A DNA stretch of 64,000 nt. Source: Leptidea sinapis. Its lineage: Eukaryota > Arthropoda > Insecta > Lepidoptera > Pieridae. The first letter of the stretch is position 1. Each line of letters starts with the position of its first letter. The notes under the pieces are model-generated. The model worked only from the letters and a program-made list of their open reading frames with translations. It did no database searches and was not told the origin of the DNA. The position numbers were made by a program, and so were the translations under genes. This document shows positions 59,701 to 64,000 of the stretch, piece after piece. Where the stretch lies: assembly GCF_905404315.1 (NCBI RefSeq), contig NC_066273.1:8866001-8930000 (forward strand), read 5' to 3'.

Positions 59701-60991
59701 AGGTGATTGTTTAGTGATGTGTGACCCGTTAGGGTTCCCACCATTATACGGATGTCATGTCTGTTAAGGCAGATAAGTCTACGTATCAGTTTGGGCGACC
59801 ATGCAGGTATCGCTTCTTTCGATTGTCTACAGCTTGAGACATTCATTCATCGGGTGTATCCATGAGCGCAGAAGTGGCAGTCACTTGGGTTGCCGATGTT
59901 CCGCCTTGCAAATTCATCCGCTGCATCATTACCCAACGAACCGCTATGTCCCTTAATACATTGCAGAGTTACCCAGTTATAAGAGGCAACTTGTTCCAGG
60001 ATTTGGTGACACTCGTATATTAGCAATGAGTTGATACCCTTCAGCGCTGTTAGTGCCGCCATACTGTCAGAGAGAATTCTAATTCTGTGGCCATGTACTT
60101 TTCTTCTTAATACTGCGGCAGCTTCCTTGATGGCTACACACTCTCATTTGAAGATGGAGCTGTGTGTGTCCAAGGGTATGGAAGTGTGTATGTTCAGTCC
60201 CTGTGAGAAGATACCGGCACCAGTTCCAGCAGCCATTTTGGAGCCGTCTGTGTAAATTCTTAATTCATTTACACCTGACTGGTAAGCATCCTCCTCGCAC
60301 AGTTGTATGTGATAGTTCTTATGAAAAACATGTGTTTTAGGTATCTTATGGCACCATAAGATACCTAAAACACATGTTTCACAGATTGGATAATCCTTTG
60401 ATACCCTATTCCAGAGATTATCTGTAAGACAGTCTTCATTCTTCCATACACCCAACAGCTTTAGACGAAAGTATGTCGAGTGTTGTTAGCCCTTGAATGA
60501 TTTCAAGGGCGGACTTAGGCGTAGTGCGCATGCATCCTGTTATGGCTGTGCAAGCCAGTCGCTGGAAACGCTGCAGCCTGGTTTGTAGTCACAAGCTCTG
60601 TCCTGGGCCACCAAGCTACGAGAAAACAATTATATTTGTGTTTCTGGGGTGCTCAACTAACTGAAGCTTTCACTTGACATCCCCACACCCGTCACATTTC
60701 CACTAGAATTATTCTTGTTCTGTATTGTTAAAGTTGGTCAAATTGTTTCAGATACGAACGGTAAAACTGAACGCGATACAGCGGCATGTCAAATGTCACC
60801 TGGGCGCAGAGGCGGTAGTGACCCCCTCCACCGGCAGCAGCCTGGTGGAGGGGGGCGGGCGGCCTCACCGGTGCCGGATGTGCTCCGTCACGTACCTGCA
60901 TGCAGCCACCCTGTCCAAACATATTCTAACGAAACACATTAAAGTGATGAAACAAGATGGCGGCTCCCTACAGCAGGACCCGCCGTTTTAA
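41672..60991 (+). CDS. Gene C: 15-exon C2H2 zinc-finger protein, 642 residues
   Basis: Exons 41672-41777, 43223-43309, 45208-45275, 46170-46262, 48223-48346, 48927-48996, 49725-49849, 50505-50684, 51254-51397, 53196-53377, 54796-54928, 56266-56385, 57715-57860, 58661-58771, 60752-60991. All introns are GT...AG and every junction keeps frame; the total is 1929 nt including the stop. The start ATG has good context (TTAAAATGGC). Residues 1-480 are acidic/polar with no domain I recognise, apart from a basic Lys-rich stretch in exon 9. Three C2H2 fingers close the protein: C508/C511/H524/H528, C559/C562/H575/H579, C604/C607/H620/H625. Probably a nuclear DNA-binding protein; targets unknown. The long acidic N-terminus may be an activation or interaction region (inference). 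Introns are full of repeats. Confidence 0.8.
41778..43222. other. Gene C intron 1, nothing recognised
   Basis: AT-rich; no repeat shared with the window and no exon-like frame with splice sites. Confidence 0.4.
43223..43309 (+). CDS. Gene C exon 2
   Basis: After ATTGTTCCAG: NKTEPVFDVNPQQYYVDVGN then SSQLMSVS; donor TCAG|GTAATG; phase 1 in and out. Confidence 0.75.
43480..43650. repeat. Dispersed repeat (family R3)
   Basis: Blocks TCATTGTGATTTGAAACTCG and GTATAGGATTCAGCCAGCGA match 63760-63960. Non-coding. Confidence 0.45.
44120..44237. repeat. Dispersed repeat copy (family R2)
   Basis: Reverse complement of 7365-7492 (AAGTTTGAAAGCGAACAG, ATTATAGCCGTCGTCTGTCA). Confidence 0.5.
44250..44705 (-). 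mobile_element. LINE 3' end (family L1)
   Basis: Minus strand: diverged L1 C-terminus and UTR with the AAATATTTTTATTCAAAATA tail at the left. Stops and indels throughout. Confidence 0.7.
44734..45069. mobile_element. MITE-2 copy with 8-bp target duplication
   Basis: Ends CTTAGATTAAGG / CTTAATCTAAG, flanked by ATGTCATT at 44726-44733 and 45070-45077. The body matches 8140-8404 and 22909-23206. The octamer duplication suggests the hAT superfamily. Confidence 0.75.
45208..45275 (+). CDS. Gene C exon 3
   Basis: After TACCGTAG: DQLVMPDEENYLLNEANSVT then NVQ; donor GCAG|GTAAAA; ends phase 0. Confidence 0.75.
45771..46070 (-). mobile_element. LINE 3' end (family L1), shorter copy
   Basis: Minus strand: FKRIVKKRLCGKG, then the stretch with GGAATAAAGCGACCGCC, the UTR and AAATATTTTTATTCAAAATA tail at the left edge. 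Confidence 0.7.
46170..46262 (+). CDS. Gene C exon 4
   Basis: After AAATATTACAG: LADCGVQEPQILSNIDVPTA then TPVNVDNNCTQ; donor ACAG|GTGAGT; phase 0 both ends. Confidence 0.75.
46645..48170. mobile_element. Long copy of a TIR-type element (family T1)
   Basis: The left part (CCCTATAACGGGGTGGAGTG, GTTTGCCTAGTTTTACTATT) and right part (CACAATTGACACACTTGCAA, TTATAAATTTCACAGTACA) correspond to the two halves of the short copy at 49165-49540. They are separated here by about 1.2 kb with no intact frame. Repeated GTTATA motifs in the ends recall pogo-like elements, a weak inference. Confidence 0.5.
48223..48346 (+). CDS. Gene C exon 5
   Basis: After GAACTTTCAG: LTITSAQYQQLEQRGWVLFE, then NNHKIYLLDNNMRLRDVTDN, Q; donor CAGG|GTATGA; ends phase 1. 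Confidence 0.75.
48411..48608. mobile_element. MITE-1 copy 3
   Basis: Ends GATAATTTATACGTCTAGAT / ATCTAGACGTATAAATGAT. It lacks about 20 internal bases present in the other two copies. It lies 65 bp past exon 5. Confidence 0.75.
48927..48996 (+). CDS. Gene C exon 6
   Basis: After TTGTTTCAG: EIIQKLRAVPANETPNGYTQ then STI; donor TCAG|GTCTGT; ends phase 2. Confidence 0.7.
49165..49540. mobile_element. Short copy of TIR-type element T1
   Basis: CCCTATAACGCGGTAGAGTG at the left; GTGTTATAAGGACATAACG at the right; the middle equals the two halves of 46645-48170 joined directly. Confidence 0.55.
49725..49849 (+). CDS. Gene C exon 7
   Basis: After CTGGTTCAG: SDFMQTGDETVQYNCSIQRD, LVSEEIAEHINPQNLEMQPY, AA; donor GCCG|GTAGGT; ends phase 1. 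Confidence 0.75.
50195..50470 (+). repeat. S1 repeat ending just before exon 8
   Basis: From CAGTGGGAGGCATTCTGAAC to AGCTGAACGTT; the last ~35 bases of S1 are missing. Only about 35 bases separate it from the acceptor of exon 8. Confidence 0.7.
50505..50684 (+). CDS. Gene C exon 8
   Basis: After ACTTGTTCCAG: VARSTEDETDEIIEEKVPDL, MPAESDFLETTINELSEKYE, KSDPRINSSTIKIKTKFALK; donor AAAG|GTAACT; phase 1 both ends. Acidic, helical. Confidence 0.8.
50703..50955 (+). repeat. S1 repeat just after exon 8
   Basis: From CCAGTGGAAGGCTCCTTTGC to GTCTCGTCCCTTATTGTCAT, with an internal deletion in the second half. Begins 18 bp past exon 8. Confidence 0.7.
51254..51397 (+). CDS. Gene C exon 9
   Basis: After TATTTTCAG: DIPPEIVLGMTMNGKKLVAR, IAKPEKPVVEKKKKPKSDKK, LRNINHKE; donor GAGT|GTGAGT; phase 1 both ends. 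The Lys-rich run could be a nuclear localisation signal. Confidence 0.75.
51423..52534. mobile_element. 1.1-kb TIR element
   Basis: AACCGACTTCAAAAAA at 51423-51438 is inverted perfectly at 52519-52534. No transposase frame recognised. The left end is 26 bp from the donor of exon 9. Confidence 0.65.
53196..53377 (+). CDS. Gene C exon 10
   Basis: The acceptor TATTTGTAG at 53195 (not the CACAG at 53203) is the one that keeps frame: YPQVTAFNPKIESLIQQAIK, GQMITFSEEDAVKETDSVIQ, QLLRVPAFKPAVLERNLIIT, K; donor CAAG|GTGAGT; ends phase 0. Confidence 0.75.
53515..53795 (-). repeat. S1 repeat, reverse
   Basis: GGACGAAACGAGCAGGACGT at the left, CATCCTGTGCAAAAGAACCT at the right; a deletion near the 5' third. 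Confidence 0.7.
53943..53985 (+). repeat. tRNA-SINE head fragment
   Basis: CCCGGATTTGAATCCCGGTA with the B box, as in the SINE at 10505-10720, cut off by the LINE tail that follows. Confidence 0.5.
53987..54150 (-). mobile_element. LINE 3' UTR (family L4), reverse
   Basis: CACCTGATGTTAAGTGATCA ... CCCACATGTTCTTGCAATAC is the L4 tail read backwards. Confidence 0.6.
54180..54350 (+). repeat. Decayed 3' tail of a LINE or SINE
   Basis: CACTCACCGCCAGGAGGCCC ... CGTTTGTCCTC resembles tails ending in a TCGTTTGTCCTCCTA-like motif. Frames are not coding. Confidence 0.35.
54796..54928 (+). CDS. Gene C exon 11
   Basis: After CACGTTTTAG: VVIEDNDDGVKECEPVILPG, RVVKGKEDTWVFQYISDMLQ, KINK; donor AAGG|GTAAGT; ends phase 1. 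Confidence 0.75.
55222..55320 (+). mobile_element. LINE reverse-transcriptase motif fragment
   Basis: Frames read LLGYLEEH and, after a shift, RSQYGFRQGRPVGDL, the QFGFRxGRSTxDL box of Jockey-type reverse transcriptases. Confidence 0.55.
56266..56385 (+). CDS. Gene C exon 12
   Basis: After CTACTTGCAG: DEINKKHKGGSNDINFLQIH, VQEVTVDNEVARASISLHKR; donor AGAA|GTACGT; phase 1 both ends. Confidence 0.7.
56515..56740 (-). mobile_element. LINE 3' UTR module, reverse
   Basis: Inverted copy of 17129-17345 (CGGAAACAAATGGCGCTCTG, CAGCTGTGGAG). Confidence 0.55.
56765..57010 (-). repeat. Dispersed repeat (family R1)
   Basis: Begins ACTAGCTGACCCGGCAAACG then TTGTTTTGCCATATAA, the shared terminus of this family. 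Confidence 0.5.
57715..57860 (+). CDS. Gene C exon 13 (start of zinc finger 1)
   Basis: After GTGGTTTACAG: a Lys-rich lead (ILLKPKNIAQKVKVKEE), then YACGACVQSFDTEYRLRVHQ, Q; donor ACAG|GTACGT; ends phase 0 between the two zinc-binding His residues of finger 1. Confidence 0.8.
58661..58771 (+). CDS. Gene C exon 14 (finger 1 end, finger 2 start)
   Basis: After ATGTTTCAG: VHCKERNDVRPLSAEQDVSY, KMIKVGTRRQYVCTMCD; donor TGAT|GTGAGT; phase 0. It supplies the last His of finger 1 and the Cys pair of finger 2. Confidence 0.8.
59285..60620 (-). mobile_element. LINE reverse transcriptase end plus RNase H, broken
   Basis: Minus strand: the RT C-terminus near 60480-60600 (RLACTAITGCMRTTPKSALE), then ELRIYTDGSKMAAGTGAGIF (the TDGS catalytic block of RNase H), IRILSDSMAALTAL, VTLQCIKGHSGSLGNDAADE (GHSG..GN..AD block) and CRGCLAENETVTHVILECAG. 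Two stops and a frameshift break it. The 3' UTR ends in a TTTTATTCTATTTTATTG-type tail at the left. Lies inside intron 14 of gene C. Confidence 0.8.
60326..60379. repeat. Perfect 26-bp inverted repeat, 2-bp spacer
   Basis: The left arm 60326-60351 (AAACATGTGTTTTAGGTATC ...) and right arm 60354-60379 are exact inverse copies separated by CA, inside the LINE remnant. Confidence 0.9.
60752..60991 (+). CDS. Gene C exon 15 (finger 2 end, finger 3, C-terminus)
   Basis: After AATTGTTTCAG: IRTVKLNAIQRHVKCHLGAE, a Gly/Ser linker, HRCRMCSVTYLHAATLSKHI, LTKH, then a short tail ending DPPF and TAA. GC-rich relative to the other exons. Confidence 0.8.
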   Translation: MRTVKLNAIQRHVKCHLGAEAVVTPSTGSSLVEGGGRPHRCRMCSVTYLHAATLSKHILTKHIKVMKQDGGSLQQDPPF

Positions 60992-61102
60992 ATCTTGAAT
61001 CTCTTACAGAATATTTCTGTTACACTTTCAAGGACTGTTTTAACTGTTGTTCTGTAAAGAACCACAGTTAAACCAGTGCAATATTTAAAGGCACACATTC
61101 AA

Positions 61103-61108
61103 AATAAA
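61103..61108 (+). terminator. Poly(A) signal of gene C
   Basis: AATAAA about 110 bases after the stop. Confidence 0.45.
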
Positions 61109-61474
61109 CTGCATTTTTTGACGGTCGGCCCTTTTAAATATAAACCAAAGTTTAAACTTCCGGGATGTAAACTTGAAATTGTTAATCAGAGCGTAAATAC
61201 GTACAAATGTGTACTCTCCTTCTTAAGTCCCGAAATATCATATATTTTTTTTGTTTTTTATTGATATTCTATTATCTATAACACTTAAACCTATTGTTCT
61301 AGTTATTGTATTATGGCGTTTGCGGTAACGAGTGTGTTCGATGGCGGTGGTGGTGTGAGCCAATGCTCAGCACCACAGTGGTACAACCACCCACCAGTAC
61401 CAGAACCTAGAAATATGAGTGTGGTGATACTGCTCTCTGCCTACCTCTCGGGATATACCTGAGTGTATATCCAC

Positions 61475-61665
61475 TTATATATAATAAAAATGGTGTTTGT
61501 TTGAGGCTCAATCACGCCTAAACCAGCGATCGTATCGACATGAAACTACCACCATTCGATGATGGTTTGTGGCTACTTATTTTTCGAATTCCAACATTCC
61601 TTCATTAATTTATTTCCTTTCTAAATTAGCCCAGCGAAACGGGCGGGTACGGCTAGTGTGTATAT
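61475..61665 (+). repeat. Helitron-like fragment
   Basis: GCTCAATCACGCCTAAACCA near the start and AACGGGCGGGTACGGCTAG at the end resemble the Helitron-like elements of the window; highly reduced. Confidence 0.35.
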
Positions 61666-61899
61666 ATAATTAGGAAATAAGATCAAAAAGGGTTTTTAAG
61701 CTTCTAAGAATACATTCCAAACAACACAAAGACTAATATTCGAATAGAAATCGGGCAGAGTAACGTCCTAACTAGTCAACGGTTGCAGCGATAATATGTC
61801 GCCTTTTATAGACGTCTTCAACCTGTCCGCCTGTCACTGTCAACGAGTTTCGGTGAGATGTTCACAGTCCGACAACAAACGAAGTAATGGTCACCACAC

Positions 61900-63505
61900 A
61901 CGTGATGTCTTCTCATGCGCGCCCGAAGGGCGCGTGGGGGATGATTTTCGGGGCTTATTTGCCCCCTGAATCAGGTTTCTAGCGCTGGGCATAAATATGC
62001 CCAGGTCATCGGGTGGGGGTGCGGGTGCACCCCTTTGTGGTCATCTTCTTCTTGAGATGGTGGGGGAGCGGATGCTCCCCTTTGAGGTCATCTTCTTCTC
62101 TGAGTTGGATGGGGAGCGGATGCTCCCTGTTCCTTTTTTGAGCCGCCTGTCACGAGCGTGTACCATGCTGGTGCTGCGTACGTGAGGTGGGATCGGATGT
62201 AGATCTTGTAGACCCCACCTTGTTCTTCAGAGGGAGGCTGGAGGAGCGCTGCGGCGACGGTGGCCTTCGTCACAGTGTCTTCGACGTGCTGCGTCATGTT
62301 GAGGCGACGATCGATCGTGACTCTGAGGTATTTAACCGTCGAAGTCCACGGGATGTCCTCTCCGCAGAACTTCAGCTTCTGTAGGCTAATGGACTGCCTG
62401 TATAGGCAGATAGCTTGTGATTTGCCGAGAGTCGCCAGCTTTTCAGCCAGGCTGGTAGTTCGTCCAGCTGGCACTGCATCTTCAACGCGGCGTGTTTCGA
62501 TGTGAGTGAAGTGGTGATGTACGCCGCGTCGTCTGCAAACAGCGCCAGAGTGATGGAAGCTCCGAGTGGGATGTCGTTTGTACACAGGGCGTACAACAGG
62601 GGAGAAGGGCTACTGCCCTGTGGTACGCCCGCGCAGATCTTGTGCGGTGGTATTATATGATGGTCGATCCGCACTCGGAACCGGCGATCTTGTTGTGCGC
62701 GCCACTGTGCCGGCCTTCTTGTTGCGTGCCTCCTGTTTGAAAACGGGGTACGAGGAGTTGTTGGCCGGATGGAGGCCTCCGCAATTTGCACATGTCGGAG
62801 GCTCTGAGAGTGGGGCGCGGGCACTCCTTGGGAGTGTGCTCCTCGATCTCTTCTGGTTCAGTCATCACCGGCAGTCCCCTGACCGCTACTTTAAGAGTGC
62901 GGTCTGCCGGCAACGAGTAGCGAAAGATTTTCTCTACCTTTTCCTGGTCCGTCAGGTACCTTTGGATGAGGCGGTACTCGCCCTCATCGCTAGGGGTGAA
63001 CCTGACCTCTTTGCCAAAGGGTCGGGCGCTGGGCGGGCGGCCCAGTTTCTCTGTCAGGACCCGGAAGTGGTGTGTCCAGTTTGGCAAGTCTTCGCAAACT
63101 AGTGGTGGGAGCTTACTCCGGGCGGCAGGCTTTGTTGGAGTCGCGGTCGCGGTCACCGTCGTCGTCGCGGTCGCGGTCACGGTCGCAGGGGTTTGCACCA
63201 TACGGGGCGCGCGGCCGCGGGTGTGGGGGGGCCTATGGGAGCTGCCGCTGTTTGCGCGTGAGTCACAGGCGGGAAGGACGGCCCTACCTGAGGCTCATGT
63301 CGCTGTAGGCGCGGGTCCCTTTTGGTGTATGACGGTGGCGAGGGTACGTCACACCGTCTCTTATTGGCTAGTTCGTCCTCGCTATTGGAGTCGGGACGAC
63401 GGCGGCGCGAAGCGGAAGCGACTTCGAATGGTCACCAACTGTTCTGCTACCGCTTATATAGCAGTCTGTCGGCTGCAAGTGAAGAGAGGTGACATCACGT
63501 CTTGA
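61900..63505 (-). mobile_element. GC-rich Jockey-like LINE with internal deletion
   Basis: Minus strand, from the right: a GC-rich 5' region (63505-63200); an ORF1 (gag) piece with VCEDLPNWTHHFRVLTEKLG ... RYSLPADRTLKVAVRGLPV (63180-62850), the PRE_C2HC-type domain of Jockey-like ORF1; then directly the reverse-transcriptase palm KICAGVPQGSSPSPLLYALC ... LALFADDAAY (62650-62530) and thumb PWTSTVKYLRVTIDRRLN ... YKIYIRSHLTYAAPAWY. The ORF1 zinc knuckles, endonuclease and RT fingers are missing. The 3' part (61900-62130) is built of short GGGGGAGCGGATGCTCCCC-like repeats. Confidence 0.8.
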
Positions 63506-63759
63506 TGATTTTCTTGTGTTCCTAAGAATATATAGTTTTATGTTAATATTTTAAACAGTTCAAGACGTTCTCAATCTTTGTTATTATATTTATATTTAGC
63601 TGTATAAATTTTCGCTGAAAAAATACTACAGATAGATTAAGGTAAAAATGTTTGATGTTTATTACATATTTGTACAGTATATTAGACGTGTACTACTCAT
63701 CTATACTTGGTTATATTAGATTGTTTTAAAATAGGCTCCTTTTTGAAGTGAAACTTCTT

Positions 63760-63960
63760 TAGAATCGTTGTGATTTAAAACTGGATTAAACGAAAAAGCG
63801 AGCCGATATGAAATTGAAATTATATTATTTGCAGATAGATATTTTTGTATTTGATAGAGACACAAATAGGTATTTGTATAGGATTCAGCCGGCAAAAGAA
63901 TGGGATAGAATGCATTACACGTTCTCGGTCTATAAAAATGATTTAAAGCGACAGTAAAAA
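63760..63960. repeat. Dispersed repeat (family R3)
   Basis: Shares TAGAATCGTTGTGATTTAAA and GTATAGGATTCAGCCGGC-type blocks with 43480-43650. Non-coding. Confidence 0.45.
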
Positions 63961-64000
63961 GAGACAGACACATTCATAAGATTTAACGTGGGAGAAAATG

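Noticed and set aside
62566..63505. Long plus-strand frames of about 180 residues
   Set aside because: Antisense to the GC-rich LINE ORF1/RT, whose minus-strand motifs are clear.
1..64000. CRISPR arrays, bacterial operons, riboswitches, integrated viral genes
   Set aside because: None seen; repeats are transposon-like and genes are intron-split eukaryotic ones.

Overview
The window looks like a piece of a lepidopteran (moth or butterfly) nuclear genome. It is AT-rich, its genes are split by long introns with GT/AG junctions, and almost all the space between exons is filled with decayed mobile elements of types common in Lepidoptera: 3' ends of several non-LTR retrotransposon (LINE) families, a ~300-bp dispersed repeat, a tRNA-headed SINE, Helitron-like elements ending in CTAG, mariner/Tc1 remnants and many short terminal-inverted-repeat elements. 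No species is claimed, and there is no bacterial, viral or CRISPR content.

Layout. 1-10.7 kb is mostly repeats; a LINE nested in another LINE at 1.97-2.96 kb still shows both target-site duplications. 10,732-11,031 (minus) is the probable first coding exon of gene A, which runs leftwards out of view; its GC-rich 5' region is 11.05-11.52 kb. 16.2-32.6 kb (plus) holds gene B, an unrecognised Ser/Arg-rich protein built from at least five exons, with a possible alternative last exon at 25,900. 34.9-38.9 kb holds Mecr (mitochondrial 2-enoyl thioester reductase), in which one first exon is followed by two complete, diverged, in-phase terminal exons; Mecr may itself lie in the intron of a small candidate gene D (34,965 / 38,792). 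41.7-61.0 kb (plus) is gene C, which I reconstructed from 15 exons with consistent reading phase into a 642-residue protein with three C-terminal C2H2 zinc fingers. 61.9-63.5 kb is a GC-rich, internally deleted Jockey-like LINE on the minus strand.

The most interesting biology is at Mecr. The second terminal exon (2b) joins exon 1 in the same phase as 2a and keeps the whole reductase fold open, but it replaces the Tyr expected to be catalytic and the Arg residues expected to bind the NADPH phosphate. Splice choice would therefore switch between a canonical reductase and a probable pseudo-enzyme or altered enzyme carrying the same mitochondrial leader. Other notable items are a tRNA-like sequence inside a ~48-bp terminal inverted repeat, several datable element-in-element insertions, and a long/short pair of one transposon family in introns of gene C.

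Exon calls come from reading splice sites and phases by eye. No homology search or transcript evidence was available.
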